NCBI RefSeq assembly: GCF_902153245.2
Contig: NZ_CABFWF030000013.1
Span: forward strand, 140,836-204,835
Source of the DNA: Pseudorhizobium endolithicum
Lineage (GTDB): Bacteria; Pseudomonadota; Alphaproteobacteria; Rhizobiales; Rhizobiaceae
DNA length: 64,000 nt
Direction of reading: 5' to 3'
Below, in pieces: positions 37,908 to 47,543 of this stretch. Position 1 is the stretch's first letter. Every line of letters begins with the position of its first letter. Made by a program: the position numbers and the translations under genes. Under the pieces are notes generated by a model that saw only the letters and a list, made by a program, of their open reading frames with translations, had not been told where the DNA came from and made no database searches.

Positions 37908-38342
37908 TTGTCCGCCACACGACCCGGCATCGACTTTCCCGGCGTTGGCGCCGGGCTGGTGATCCTGCGCCCCGACGGCAAGGTGCTCCTGTGCCGCAGG
38001 CTGAAGGCGCCGGAGGCGGGCCACTGGAACATCGTGGGTGGCAAGGTCGATCTACTGGAGCGCTCCGAGGAAGCCGCCCGGCGGGAGGCGGAAGAGGAAA
38101 CGGGTCTTCGCATCGGGCGAGTCGAGTTCCTCTGCACTGCCGAAGAGATCGTTGCTGCAGACCGTCAGCACTGGATTTCCCAGATCTATGTAACCACCGA
38201 TTTCTCCGGTGAACCGTCGCTGACGGAGCCCGACAAGCTATCGCATATCGGCTGGTTCGACCGTCGCGAACCGCCCTCGCCTCTCTCGCAATTCGCTGCG
38301 ACGGCCTTCGAGGCCCTGAATGCAAAGCTCAGCGGAGCCTGA
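37908..38342 (+). CDS. Nudix hydrolase
   Basis: This protein of up to 144 residues is a nucleoside-diphosphate-linked hydrolase. The Nudix box is complete: a glycine in GGKVDLLE, then REAEEETGL (G-x5-E-x7-REUxEExGU) at about residues 44-67, giving the metal-binding helix. It resembles MutT/NUDT1-like proteins; the substrate cannot be read. The start is taken as TTG 6 nt after the helicase stop, with no good ribosome site, so coupling to the helicase is likely; a later GTG would shorten it. It converges with the TfoX-like gene. Confidence 0.83.
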   Translation: MSATRPGIDFPGVGAGLVILRPDGKVLLCRRLKAPEAGHWNIVGGKVDLLERSEEAARREAEEETGLRIGRVEFLCTAEEIVAADRQHWISQIYVTTDFSGEPSLTEPDKLSHIGWFDRREPPSPLSQFAATAFEALNAKLSGA

Positions 38343-38352
38343 GTGGCTTGCA

Positions 38353-38679
38353 CTACTGCTTTCCTGACCTCACGGCGGCCTCGTAGGCCAGGCGCAGCCA
38401 CTTTCCCATGACATCGGGATCGTCGAGTGCCTCGTCGGGCACCGTCCAGTAGGGCATCGCGACGGCTTTCCCCGTCTTGCCTTCATAGCTCCATTGGCTG
38501 GCACCCGCAGCCGCGAACTCGGGAGCACTCGCGGCGTCGGCTTTCAGGAGGATTTCCCCGGTGGAAAGCTCCAGTGCGATGATCTGACCGTGGTGGTAGA
38601 TGCCTTTGCCGCCGAACATACGGCGGATCGATACTGGGCCGAGCGGTTCGAACAACTCCTCGATTGCGGCATTATCCAT
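38353..38679 (-). CDS. TfoX N-terminal-domain protein
   Basis: This 108-residue single-domain protein matches the N-terminal half of TfoX/Sxy (about residues 10-95), with RRMFGGKGIYHHGQIIAL and WLRLAYEAA. The C-terminal half of the competence regulator is absent, as usual for alphaproteobacterial members, whose role is unknown. The start at 38679 overlaps the end of the upstream molybdenum-cofactor gene by 8 nt. This ties it to that operon and argues against the longer reading. Confidence 0.85.
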   Translation of the reverse strand: MDNAAIEELFEPLGPVSIRRMFGGKGIYHHGQIIALELSTGEILLKADAASAPEFAAAGASQWSYEGKTGKAVAMPYWTVPDEALDDPDVMGKWLRLAYEAAVRSGKQ

Positions 38680-40312
38680 CGCCCTTGGCCTCCAAGTGTC
38701 CCCCGGCGGCGATAACGGCTTCCACCGTATCGACGTCGACATGCGCCGCCGCTCCGATCTCTACATCGACGGTCGGAAGGCCGCAATTCTCGATCACGGC
38801 GCGCGCGCCCACGTCACCACGCAGAGACTGAACGTCCGGGAAGGTCGATTTGGGCAGGATCACCGGATTTCCGCGCTTTCCCTCGTGGACTGCACGGACG
38901 ACGGCTTGCCCCCCGGCCTTGCGGAACGCCGCCATCATCCGGCGCAGGTGATCGGCGGTCACGGCCGGCATGTCCGCCAGCATGACGACAACGCCGTCGC
39001 ATCGGTTCAAGGCCGGCAGGGACAATCCCGCCTGAAGCGAGCTTGCCATTCCCGACTCGTAATCGGGATTGAAGACGACGGTCAACGCCAATTCATCGAA
39101 CGCTGCCTCAATGTCGCCGCGCCGGTGCCCGGTGACAGCCACCACGGGCGCCAGGCCGGCGGCAAGCAGTCGCTTGGCGCTCCGCCGGACAAGAGGCTCA
39201 CCCTCGAAGGTGGAAAGTAGCTTGTGGGATCCGCTCCCGCCCATGCGCCGCGACTGGCCCGCCGCCAGCAGAAGTGCTCCGATCGAGATCGTGCCGGCTT
39301 GGGCGGAAGCCGTCTCGCGTGGCCTCGGCCGCTCGGGAATTTCGCCGAGCAGGCCGCCGACGCCCATTCGGCTGATATCCCGCCCGGACGGTTGCTCCCC
39401 TGCCAGTATCCGGTTCAGCACCCAGTCGAACCCGTTCTCCTTCGGAGAGCGCGCACAGCCGGGAGCTCCGATGACCGGGATAGATCCGATCCTTCCGAGC
39501 ACCAGCAGGTTACCGGGGTCAACCGGCATCCCCACGCGCTCGACATGCCCGCCGGCTGCCCGGATGGCAGCCGGGATGACATCCTCGGGATCGGCGACGG
39601 CGGACGCGCCGAAGATGACGATCAGCCCCGGCGCATCGCCCTCGACCAGGTCCTTCAATTCGGTGGCAAGGCGCGCCTCATCGTGCGGGACCCTGATTTC
39701 CCTGTCGAGGTGACTCCCGGAGGCCGCCAGCCTTCGCTCCAGGAGCCGCGCCGTCTTCTCCATCACCGAGGTCTTCAGGCTAGGGAGTTCGGTCGCAACC
39801 AGCGTGACCCGGTGGGCGGTGAAGGGCTCGACGGAGAACGCGGGTACTTGCCCGAGGAGCTTGACCGCCTCCGCAACCTTGGCCCCTGAAACCGCCAGTG
39901 GGATGATTTTTACGGTAGCGATCATGTCGCCGGCGCGCACTGCCACGTAGTCGGCCAGGGTCGCGAGCGTGATGGCGGGATCTATGCCGTTCAACGCGTC
40001 CACCAGATCCCGATCGACGGTGAACAATCCGTTGACCGTCGAATGGACGTTCACGCGTCCCGTTGCCGCTGCCGAAAGCCGAAATGCCCCCGGCAGGAAG
40101 GCGGCGGATATTGCGCTGGCGGCCTCGTCTTCCAAGAGATCGCCGGGATCCAGCCGGACTGCCGTTATCTCCGTGACGCCGGTGGCGGCAAGAGCTTCGA
40201 TGTCCTGCCCGGTGAGGATCCTGCCCTTGGGCAGTTTTCCGATGGACAGGCGGATGCTGTGGGCAAGGATGCATCCCTCAGCGTCCGACGGAGGCAGCCG
40301 GGAAAACCTCAT
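38672..40312 (-). CDS. Molybdopterin-binding domain fused to MocA-type nucleotidyltransferase
   Basis: This 546-residue protein has two parts. Residues about 1-340 are a MoeA/MogA-like molybdopterin-binding region with IVIFGASAVADPEDV and GAPGCARSPKENGFDW. Residues about 350-540 are a MobA/MocA-like transferase with LLLAAGQSRRMGGSGSHKLL and MLADMPAVTADHL. MocA attaches CMP to the molybdenum cofactor for xanthine-dehydrogenase-family enzymes, which fits the XdhC and CoxE neighbours. The start at 40312 overlaps the upstream stop (ATGA). The combined form is known in rhizobia. Confidence 0.9.
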   Translation of the reverse strand: MRFSRLPPSDAEGCILAHSIRLSIGKLPKGRILTGQDIEALAATGVTEITAVRLDPGDLLEDEAASAISAAFLPGAFRLSAAATGRVNVHSTVNGLFTVDRDLVDALNGIDPAITLATLADYVAVRAGDMIATVKIIPLAVSGAKVAEAVKLLGQVPAFSVEPFTAHRVTLVATELPSLKTSVMEKTARLLERRLAASGSHLDREIRVPHDEARLATELKDLVEGDAPGLIVIFGASAVADPEDVIPAAIRAAGGHVERVGMPVDPGNLLVLGRIGSIPVIGAPGCARSPKENGFDWVLNRILAGEQPSGRDISRMGVGGLLGEIPERPRPRETASAQAGTISIGALLLAAGQSRRMGGSGSHKLLSTFEGEPLVRRSAKRLLAAGLAPVVAVTGHRRGDIEAAFDELALTVVFNPDYESGMASSLQAGLSLPALNRCDGVVVMLADMPAVTADHLRRMMAAFRKAGGQAVVRAVHEGKRGNPVILPKSTFPDVQSLRGDVGARAVIENCGLPTVDVEIGAAAHVDVDTVEAVIAAGGHLEAKGDG

Positions 40313-41007
40313 GTCGGACTGCCGGTCATCTCGCGCCGGCGGAATGCCTGCACGACCTGCGCGAGGATCGCCACGGCAATCTCGGCGGGGCTGGCGGCGC
40401 CGATGTCGAGGCCGATCGGCGCTGCGATCCTCGCGATCTCGTCCTCGCCGAGCCCGCTCCGGGTCAAGCGGTCTATCCGCTTGGCATGGGTTTTCCGGCT
40501 GCCCAGCGCGCCGACATAGAAGCATTTCCTCCTCAAACCGTCGAGGATCGCGAAGTCGTCGATCTTCGGGTCATGGGTAAGCGCGACCAGTGCGGTGTAT
40601 GGGTCGAGCGGCCGCCTGGCCAGCGCTTCTTCCGGCCATTCGGGCACGAGATCGACGTCGGCGAAGCGTTCGGGTGTGGCGAAGGCGGTACGCGGGTCTA
40701 TGATCGTCAGGTCGTAGCCGGCCACGGGCGCCATGCGCGCCAGCGCCTGGCTGATGTGGACCGCGCCGATGACGACCATGCGCGGTGGGGGAAGATAGAC
40801 GTTGAGGAACAGTTGGCGGCCTGCAATGTCGACGATCGAGGCCTTGCCGGTCATGAAGGCGATTGTCGCCGCATCAGCCAGGGGATCGGCCACGGGCTCG
40901 CCTTCGAGGATGACCTGCTCCCCCTGGCCGTCGAGGTCCGTTGCAAGGATCGCGGCCTTTCGAGCCTGTCGCGCGAGATTGAGCGCCTGCAGGGACCTGA
41001 TCCACAT
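40309..41007 (-). CDS. XdhC/CoxF-type molybdenum hydroxylase maturation protein (C-terminal part)
   Basis: This 232-residue protein has the XdhC Rossmann domain (about residues 70-215), with VVIGAVHISQAL where the family usually has GAGHIAQAL, and later VALTHDPKIDD and YVGALGSRKTHAKR. XdhC binds molybdenum cofactor, promotes its sulfuration and inserts it into xanthine-dehydrogenase-type enzymes. The companion N-terminal XdhC piece is the separate gene just upstream, with TGATG overlap. The glycine-to-valine change at the nucleotide loop is worth noting. Confidence 0.88.
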   Translation of the reverse strand: MWIRSLQALNLARQARKAAILATDLDGQGEQVILEGEPVADPLADAATIAFMTGKASIVDIAGRQLFLNVYLPPPRMVVIGAVHISQALARMAPVAGYDLTIIDPRTAFATPERFADVDLVPEWPEEALARRPLDPYTALVALTHDPKIDDFAILDGLRRKCFYVGALGSRKTHAKRIDRLTRSGLGEDEIARIAAPIGLDIGAASPAEIAVAILAQVVQAFRRREMTGSPT

Positions 41008-41333
41008 CAGCCGAGCCTTTCGAGATGGACGCGGATCGTGCCTCCGCAGGAAAGGCCGACACGCCAGGCCGTTTCGTCGGCGACCCCGAATTCCAGCGTC
41101 CTCGGATGTCCCGTGGCGATGACATCGGCCGCCTCGCTGATGACCGCTCCCTCGACGCACCCGCCTGAGACCGATCCCTCGAAGTTCCCGTCGCCGTCGA
41201 TGACCAGATGGCTGCCGGCCGGCCTGGGGGCCGAGCCCCAGGTCTGAATGACGGTGGCGATGGCCACCGCGCGGCCTTCTGCATGCCACGCCTCCGCAAT
41301 CTCCAGCGGATCGAGTGCTCCAGCATCGCTCAT
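41007..41333 (-). CDS. XdhC/CoxI N-terminal-domain protein
   Basis: This 108-residue protein matches the first domain of XdhC/CoxI, with VIQTWGSAPRPAGSHLVI and GSVSGGCVEGAVI containing the conserved cysteine. It continues to the end of that domain (SCGGTIRVHLE). In many bacteria this domain and the Rossmann domain are one protein; here they are adjacent genes with a 1-nt overlap (TGATG). It starts with ATGA overlap to the CoxE-like gene. Role: maturation of a molybdenum hydroxylase. Confidence 0.88.
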   Translation of the reverse strand: MSDAGALDPLEIAEAWHAEGRAVAIATVIQTWGSAPRPAGSHLVIDGDGNFEGSVSGGCVEGAVISEAADVIATGHPRTLEFGVADETAWRVGLSCGGTIRVHLERLG

Positions 41334-42592
41334 GCGGCACTCCTTTCCCCCAGGAATCGGCGGGGATCGGCCGGTGCGGTGGCCTCGCCGTTCAGGGCTC
41401 GGGCCAGATCGGCAACGGATTGAAGGTTGTGGATCGGGCGAAGCTCGTCGACATGCGGCAGCATGGCCCGAACCCCTCGCGCCCTCGCCTCGAAGCCGTC
41501 GAAACGCAGCAGCGGATTGAGCCAGATCAGGCGCCGGCAGGAGCGGCGGAGCCTGTCCATCTCCCGTTCGAGCTCGTCCGTCCCCTCGCGCTCCAATCCA
41601 TCGGTGATGAGAAGGACCATCGCCCCCTGCCCCAGCACGCGACGCGACCAGAGGCGGTTGAACTCCGCCAGCGTCGAGCCGATGCGCGTCCCGCCCGACC
41701 AGTCCGCGACGGCATCAGAACAGGCCGTGATGGCGTCGTCCGGATCCCGCCGGCGCATCTGCCGTGTAACATTGGTGAGCCGCGTTCCGAACAGAAAGGT
41801 CTGTACCCGGCTGCGCCGTTCGGTCAAAGCATGCAGGAAATGCAGGAACACCCGCGTGTACTGGCTCATCGAACCTGAGATGTCGGCGAGGACCACGAGC
41901 GGAGGCGCCACCTTCCGTCTCTCGCGAAAACGCGGGAGGATCAGGTCCCCGCCGCTGCGCATCGAATGACGCAAGGTGGCGCGCGGATCGAGCCGGAAGG
42001 AGGACGTGGACGAACGGAATCGGCGAGTCCGCCTTTCGTCCAGCGGCATCGCGAGGCGGGCGATCTCGCGGCGTGCGAGCGCCAGCTCCTCCACGGACAT
42101 CTGCGCAAAATCCATCCGCTTCAGGACCTCTCGCGCGGAGGTCGTCAGGCGGGCATCCACGTCGATATCGGGAGGCGAATTGCTTTCGGACGAAGGCGGA
42201 GGAGCGGGTTTCGCCAATGCGTCCTCGACGCGGGTGTGACCGGATTTCGGCCGCGTCTTCTCCCCGCCTTCGGCGACCTTGGGCGACATCAATGCGATCA
42301 TCTTGTTGACGAGGTCGCTGGACCGCCAGAAGAGGTCGAACGCCTCGTCGAAAACCGGCTGATCCTCGTGCCGGGTGAGGAAAACCGACGAGAGCGCCGC
42401 GTGGAATTCTTCCCGCGATCCGATGCCGATGGCCTCGATCGCCGCAATGGCGTCGGCGGAGGAGCCGGCGCCGCCCTTCAGGCCGGCACGGCGCAGGAGG
42501 CGCGAGAAATGAACCACATTCTCCGCAAGCTTCCCGCCATCGTTTTCGGAAAACGGCGGCCGGCTGCTGTCCTGTGTCCCGGACGACCTCAT
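41330..42592 (-). CDS. CoxE-like VWA-domain protein
   Basis: This 420-residue protein has a helical N-terminal part (about 1-200) and a von Willebrand A domain (about 215-390) whose metal site DISGSMS is intact. It belongs to the CoxE family that, with the MoxR/CoxD ATPase, matures the metal centre of CO dehydrogenase-like enzymes. The start is 3 nt after the MoxR gene stop. MoxR-VWA pairs act as chaperones for metalloenzyme assembly. The target in this genome is not in the window. Confidence 0.9.
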   Translation of the reverse strand: MRSSGTQDSSRPPFSENDGGKLAENVVHFSRLLRRAGLKGGAGSSADAIAAIEAIGIGSREEFHAALSSVFLTRHEDQPVFDEAFDLFWRSSDLVNKMIALMSPKVAEGGEKTRPKSGHTRVEDALAKPAPPPSSESNSPPDIDVDARLTTSAREVLKRMDFAQMSVEELALARREIARLAMPLDERRTRRFRSSTSSFRLDPRATLRHSMRSGGDLILPRFRERRKVAPPLVVLADISGSMSQYTRVFLHFLHALTERRSRVQTFLFGTRLTNVTRQMRRRDPDDAITACSDAVADWSGGTRIGSTLAEFNRLWSRRVLGQGAMVLLITDGLEREGTDELEREMDRLRRSCRRLIWLNPLLRFDGFEARARGVRAMLPHVDELRPIHNLQSVADLARALNGEATAPADPRRFLGERSAA

Positions 42593-42595
42593 GCG

Positions 42596-43525
42596 TCAGC
42601 CCTCCGCCAGCAGTTCCGCCTTCACCTCCGAAAGCAGCCTCTGGCCCTCGCCGGTCTGGATGCGGGCGATGTCGTCCTGGTATTTCAGGAGCGTTCCCAG
42701 CGTGTCCGCCACCGTCTCCGGATCGAGCGCCAGCCGGTCCAGTTCCGTCAGTGCGGTCGCCCAGTCGATGGTCTCAGCGACGCCCGGACTCTTGAAAAGG
42801 TCGATCGTCCGCAGCTTCTGCACATAGGCCACCACCTGCCGGGACAGCCTCTCGTCGCAATTCGGCACCTTGCGGCGGACGATCTCGAGCTCCTGCCGGG
42901 CATCCGGATAATCCACCCAGTGGTAGAGACAGCGCCGCTTGAGAGCGTCGTGGATCTCACGTGTCCGGTTGGTGGTGATGATGACGATCGGCGGCTCGGC
43001 AGCCTTGATCGTCCCGAGTTCCGGAATGGTCACCTGGAAGTCCGAAAGGATTTCCAGGAGAAAGGCCTCGAACGCCTCGTCCGTCCGGTCGAGTTCATCG
43101 ATCAGAAACACGGGTGCGGCCGCTCCGTCCCGCCCGAGGGCCTGCAACACCGGCCGCCGGATCAGATGCCGTACGTCGAAAATGTCCGCTTCCAGCCGCT
43201 CGCGGTCGCGGACGCCTGCCGCCTCCAGAAGCCGGATGTCCAGCATCTGCGCCGGATAGTTCCATTCGTAGACGGCGGAGGCGACGTCCAGGCCTTCGTA
43301 ACACTGCAACCGGATCAGTTGGCGGCCAAGCGCCCTGGCCAGCGTCTTGGCGATCTCCGTCTTGCCGACTCCGGCCTCTCCTTCCAGGAAAAGCGGTCGC
43401 TGCATCCTGAGCGCCAGGAAGAGAACTGTCGCCAGTTGGCGGCCGGCGAGGTAATCATGCGCCTCCAAAAGGGCGATGGTCTCGTCGATCGAGGCTGGAA
43501 TACGTGCTTCTTGCGTTTGCCCCAT
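42596..43525 (-). CDS. MoxR/CoxD-type AAA+ ATPase
   Basis: This 309-residue AAA+ chaperone has Walker A GEAGVGKTE (near residues 48-56), Walker B VFLIDELDR (near 135) and sensor TTNRTREIHDALKRRC. It is most like CoxD of the carbon monoxide dehydrogenase accessory set. The start at 43525 has an excellent AGGAGGAG site. The CoxE-like gene follows after 3 nt. It probably unfolds or remodels a molybdenum hydroxylase during insertion or sulfuration of the active site. Confidence 0.92.
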   Translation of the reverse strand: MGQTQEARIPASIDETIALLEAHDYLAGRQLATVLFLALRMQRPLFLEGEAGVGKTEIAKTLARALGRQLIRLQCYEGLDVASAVYEWNYPAQMLDIRLLEAAGVRDRERLEADIFDVRHLIRRPVLQALGRDGAAAPVFLIDELDRTDEAFEAFLLEILSDFQVTIPELGTIKAAEPPIVIITTNRTREIHDALKRRCLYHWVDYPDARQELEIVRRKVPNCDERLSRQVVAYVQKLRTIDLFKSPGVAETIDWATALTELDRLALDPETVADTLGTLLKYQDDIARIQTGEGQRLLSEVKAELLAEG

Positions 43526-43544
43526 GTCTCCTCCTGGAGCCAAT

Positions 43545-44039
43545 CTAGAGCGTACGGAAGCCCCGGTCCAGATACATGAGAGCGGGCCGATGAGGGCCGA
43601 AATGCATGCCGACGACCTCGCCGAACATTACGAAATGCGTCGAGGCCGGCTTGATCTCCGTTATCCGGCAATCGAACGAAACCAGCGCATCCGACAGGAC
43701 GGGTGCCCCCGTCACCAAGGCCTGCCACCGGCCAAGCGCGAATCGGTCGTCTGCCGCGAGCTTGGAGAATCCGGCAAAGCCGGAGGCGAGCGGTTGATGA
43801 TGTTCGGCAAGCGAATTGAGAGCGAAGACGCCGCTCTTGGCGAAGATCGCGTTGTTGGGATTGCTGCTGTTCAGGCAGACGAGAAGGCTCGGCGGATTGT
43901 CCGATACCGAGCAGGCCGCGGTGACCGTCACGCCGCGCCTCGTCCCCTCGAACTCCGTGGTCACCAGTTGGACATGGCCGGCGTAACGCGCCATCCCGTC
44001 GCGGTAGACCGCCGGATCGAACCTCTGCTGCTGTGTCAA
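43545..44039 (-). CDS. Flavin reductase-like domain protein
   Basis: This protein of about 164 residues has the FMN-binding flavin reductase fold, with YAGHVQLVTTEFEGTRRGVTVTAACSVSDNPPSL and SNPNNAIFAKSGVFALN. It would reduce flavin with NAD(P)H, often for a two-component monooxygenase, but no monooxygenase partner is visible here. The start is inferred as TTG at 44039 with GGAGAAG at good distance; the open frame continues upstream without support. It lies 19 nt before the MoxR gene, so it may be the first gene of the maturation operon. Confidence 0.8.
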   Translation of the reverse strand: MTQQQRFDPAVYRDGMARYAGHVQLVTTEFEGTRRGVTVTAACSVSDNPPSLLVCLNSSNPNNAIFAKSGVFALNSLAEHHQPLASGFAGFSKLAADDRFALGRWQALVTGAPVLSDALVSFDCRITEIKPASTHFVMFGEVVGMHFGPHRPALMYLDRGFRTL

Positions 44040-44203
44040 ATGCTTCTCCGTGGAGCACCGTACCCGTCCTGCGGACGCATATGGAGAAGCCTGCCGGACT
44101 TGTCTATGCCCGACCGGCCGCCGTATCCATCCGCTATATCCGATTCCCTTTGACGGCAACGGTCAGCCGGCTAAATGTGGAGCCTCGGAAAATGTAAGGA
44201 AGG

Positions 44204-45274
44204 ATGATGCCCGTTCGACTGATCGCGGTTACCGCCGCTCTCTCGCTCCTGGCCGCGCCGATAGCGATGGCTGCGACGATTGCGGTCGTTGCCCCGCAGG
44301 CGGGGCCGTACGCCACGCTGGGGCAGCAGGTCCTGGCGGGCGCGCGGGCTGCCGCGAGCACCATGGGGCATACGGTGCTGCCGCTGGACGAGAACTGCGA
44401 GAGTGACGCGGCCGCCGTTGCCGATCGGATCATCGAAGGCAAGGCGGTAGCCGCCATCGGCTTCCTGTGCAGCGAAACCCTCGCGGGCGTCATGCCGCGG
44501 CTTTCGCAGGCCGCCATTCCCGCCCTTACCATCGCGGTGCGCTCCCGTATCCTCATGGAGGACGCCCGGCGGGAGGGCTGGCCGCTCTACCGCATGGCTC
44601 CCTCGGAGGGAGACGAGGCGGAGAAGATCGCCGAGGTCGTCCTGGAACGATGGAAAGCAGACCCTGTCGCGATTATCGACGACGGCACGATCTATGGCCG
44701 CGAACTCGCAAGCGCTGTCCGCCAGTCGGTGGAAGCCGGCGGAATCAGTCCCGTCTTCGTCGATACCTATCGGCCCGGACAGGAACAGCAGGTCGCGCTC
44801 GTTCGCCGGCTGCAGAAGGCCGGGGCGACCCATGTCGTCATAGGGGGTGACCGGAACGACATCGCAGTGATCGCAAGGGATGCGGAGAAGGAGAATATCC
44901 CGCTCCAACTCCTCGCGGGAGACACGATGCGCGCCGCCGACCAGCCCGTGCCTCTCCGCGACGGCGTTCTTGCCGTGGCGGTTCCGGACTACGCCGCGCG
45001 GCCGACGGCCGGGGATGCCGTCGCCGCGATCCGTTCCGCCGGCGTGGAGCCTGAGGGCTACGCATTGCCTGCCTATGCTGCAGTCCAGCTTGTCGACCGG
45101 GCCCTGTCGGAGGCGGTCGATACGCCGCCCCCGGAGAGGATCCGCCGGTTGCACGCAGATACGGTTGTCGGACCGATTGCGTTCGACGATCTCAACGACC
45201 TCTTCGAAAATCCGCTTCGTCTCCAGGAATGGCGTTCCGGCCGGTTTGTCGTGGTTGATATCCGGACGGAATGA
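44204..45274 (+). CDS. Periplasmic ABC substrate-binding protein (branched-chain amino acid type)
   Basis: This 356-residue exported protein has a clear signal peptide ([23 protein letters not shown], cut after AMA near residue 23). The mature part is a type I periplasmic binding fold of the Leu/Ile/Val-binding family, with [17 protein letters not shown] and an [12 protein letters not shown] segment. No permease or ATPase gene is near, so it is an orphan binding protein whose ligand is unknown. It diverges from the flavin reductase gene. A start one codon later is equally possible. Confidence 0.88.
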   Translation: MMPVRLIAVTAALSLLAAPIAMAATIAVVAPQAGPYATLGQQVLAGARAAASTMGHTVLPLDENCESDAAAVADRIIEGKAVAAIGFLCSETLAGVMPRLSQAAIPALTIAVRSRILMEDARREGWPLYRMAPSEGDEAEKIAEVVLERWKADPVAIIDDGTIYGRELASAVRQSVEAGGISPVFVDTYRPGQEQQVALVRRLQKAGATHVVIGGDRNDIAVIARDAEKENIPLQLLAGDTMRAADQPVPLRDGVLAVAVPDYAARPTAGDAVAAIRSAGVEPEGYALPAYAAVQLVDRALSEAVDTPPPERIRRLHADTVVGPIAFDDLNDLFENPLRLQEWRSGRFVVVDIRTE

Positions 45275-45329
45275 TTGTCCGCCCCACGGGGTGGTGCTAC
45301 AGCGGCGGCATCAAAGCCGGAGACCTTCC

Positions 45330-46001
45330 ATGACGCTGCCGATCCGTATCGCGCCTTCCATCCTCGCCGCCGATTTCGCGAAACTCGGGCAGGAAGTCCA
45401 TGAGGTGACGCAGGCGGGCGCAGATTGGATCCATCTCGACGTGATGGACGGACATTTCGTGCCGAACATCTCCTACGGCCCGGACGTCATAAAGGCGCTT
45501 CGCCGCCACAGCACCGCATTCTTCGACTGCCACCTGATGATCACGCCGGCCGATCCCTATCTTGAGGCCTTTGCCAAGGCCGGATGCGACGGCATCACGG
45601 TCCATGCGGAATCAGGTCCCCACCTTCACCGCTCGCTCCAGACTATTCGCGCGCTCGGAAAGAAGGTCGGGGTCACCCTCAATCCGGCAACGCCGCTTTC
45701 CGTCTTGGAAAACGTTCTGGAGGACATCGACCTGATCCTGATCATGAGCGTCAATCCCGGTTTCGGCGGGCAGAAGTTCATCCCTGCCATGGTCGAGAAG
45801 ATCCGCGCTGCCAAGGCGTTGATCGCGAGCCGCCCGATCGAGTTGGAAGTCGATGGCGGCATCACGCCGGAAACCATCGGTGCGGTCGCGGCTGCAGGCG
45901 CGAATGTTTTCGTGGCCGGCTCCGCCGTCTTCCAGGGCGGCAGCGTCGAAGCCTACCGCGAGCGGATTTCCGCTCTTCGGACGGTGGCAGCAGCGGCCTG
46001 A
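45330..46001 (+). CDS. rpe: Ribulose-phosphate 3-epimerase
   Basis: This 223-residue TIM-barrel enzyme interconverts ribulose-5-phosphate and xylulose-5-phosphate. All signatures are present: [14 protein letters not shown] (6-19), [29 protein letters not shown] and VDGGI. It lies 55 nt after the binding-protein gene and 78 nt before purB, a neighbour order frequent in rhizobia. Supplies pentose phosphate metabolism and, indirectly, purine synthesis through ribose-5-phosphate. Confidence 0.96.
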   Translation: MTLPIRIAPSILAADFAKLGQEVHEVTQAGADWIHLDVMDGHFVPNISYGPDVIKALRRHSTAFFDCHLMITPADPYLEAFAKAGCDGITVHAESGPHLHRSLQTIRALGKKVGVTLNPATPLSVLENVLEDIDLILIMSVNPGFGGQKFIPAMVEKIRAAKALIASRPIELEVDGGITPETIGAVAAAGANVFVAGSAVFQGGSVEAYRERISALRTVAAAA

Positions 46002-46079
46002 TCCGGCCTATGCGTTGAGCTTTACGCCGCTTCTTGATACAGCGGCCGCAACTCTTGTTTTTATGGAAGGCCCACACCC

Positions 46080-47387
46080 ATGATCCCGCGCTATTCACGG
46101 CCCGAAATGGTCTCCATCTGGTCGCCTGAATCCAAGTTTCGGATCTGGTTCGAGATCGAGGCCCATGCCTGCGACGCACTCGCAGCGATTGGGGTCATCC
46201 CGAAATCGGCCGCGGAAACGATCTGGGAAAAGGGCGGATCGGCAACGTTCGATGTCGCGCGCATCGACGAGATCGAAGCCGTCACCAAGCATGACGTCAT
46301 CGCCTTCCTGACCCATCTGGCGGAGTTCGTCGGCCCCGACAGCCGTTTCGTGCATCAGGGCATGACCTCCTCCGATGTCCTCGATACCTGCTTCAATATC
46401 CAGCTCGTCCGGGCAACGGACCTGCTGCTGGCGGACATGGACAAGCTTCTGGACGCGCTGAAGCGCCGCGCCTTCGAGCACAAGGACACCGTTACCATCG
46501 GACGCAGCCACGGCATCCACGCCGAGCCGACGACCTTCGGCGTCAAGCTCGCCCAGGCCTATGCGGAATTTGACCGCAACAAGACCCGGCTCATGGCCGC
46601 TCGCGAGGAGATCGCCACATGTGCAATCTCCGGTGCCGTCGGGACCTTCGCCAATATCGATCCGCGGGTCGAGGAACACGTGGCGGCGGCCATGGGGTTG
46701 AAGGCCGAGCCGGTATCGACGCAGGTCATTCCCCGCGACCGGCATGCCATGTATTTCGCGACCCTCGGCGTCATCGCCTCCTCCATAGAGCGGCTGGCGA
46801 TCGAGATTCGGCATCTGCAGCGGACGGAGGTCCTGGAGGCGGAGGAATATTTCTCGCCCGGCCAGAAGGGCTCGTCTGCCATGCCGCACAAGCGCAATCC
46901 GGTCCTGACGGAAAATCTGACCGGCCTTGCGCGCATGGTTCGCTCCTACGCCCTTCCCGCCATGGAAAATGTTGCGCTTTGGCATGAGCGGGACATCTCC
47001 CATTCCTCCGTGGAGCGGATGATCGGACCCGACGCGACCGTGACGCTCGACTTTGCGCTTGCCCGCCTGACCGGGGTCATCGACAAGCTGCTCGTATACC
47101 CTGAGAATATGATGAACAATATGAACAAGTTCCGCGGACTTGTTCACTCGCAACGTGTACTTCTGGCTCTCACGCAGGCGGGTGTTTCTCGGGAGGATTC
47201 CTATCGACTGGTCCAGCGCAACGCGATGAAGGTCTGGGAACAGGGCAAGGATTTCCTGGAGGAACTGCTGGCCGACGAGGAAGTGCGCGCCGCGCTCTCT
47301 GAGGAAGACATCCGCGAGAAGTTCGATCTGGCCTATCACACGAAGCACGTCGACACGATTTTCCGCCGGGTCTTCGGCGAGACGTGA
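46080..47387 (+). CDS. purB: Adenylosuccinate lyase
   Basis: This 435-residue enzyme catalyses two steps of purine synthesis, release of fumarate from SAICAR and from adenylosuccinate. It has GMTSSDVLDT (near 95), GRSHGIHAEPTTFG (near 140) and the mobile signature loop GSSAMPHKRNP (near 263-273). Length is normal. Three other pur genes lie downstream but are not contiguous with it; a hydrolase and a minus-strand gene intervene. Confidence 0.96.
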   Translation: MIPRYSRPEMVSIWSPESKFRIWFEIEAHACDALAAIGVIPKSAAETIWEKGGSATFDVARIDEIEAVTKHDVIAFLTHLAEFVGPDSRFVHQGMTSSDVLDTCFNIQLVRATDLLLADMDKLLDALKRRAFEHKDTVTIGRSHGIHAEPTTFGVKLAQAYAEFDRNKTRLMAAREEIATCAISGAVGTFANIDPRVEEHVAAAMGLKAEPVSTQVIPRDRHAMYFATLGVIASSIERLAIEIRHLQRTEVLEAEEYFSPGQKGSSAMPHKRNPVLTENLTGLARMVRSYALPAMENVALWHERDISHSSVERMIGPDATVTLDFALARLTGVIDKLLVYPENMMNNMNKFRGLVHSQRVLLALTQAGVSREDSYRLVQRNAMKVWEQGKDFLEELLADEEVRAALSEEDIREKFDLAYHTKHVDTIFRRVFGET

Positions 47388-47543
47388 CATTTGAGGTGGA
47401 ACGGCCGCTCGCGCCCGCGCGCGGCCGTCACCCGAGGTCCGCGACTGGGCGCCCCCCTTGCGGAAGACGCTTCGACGCACTTCTTCCCGTTATGCTTCCG
47501 CTCCCTTGACTTCATCCTCCCGATTTCTCACATCGGCGCCATT

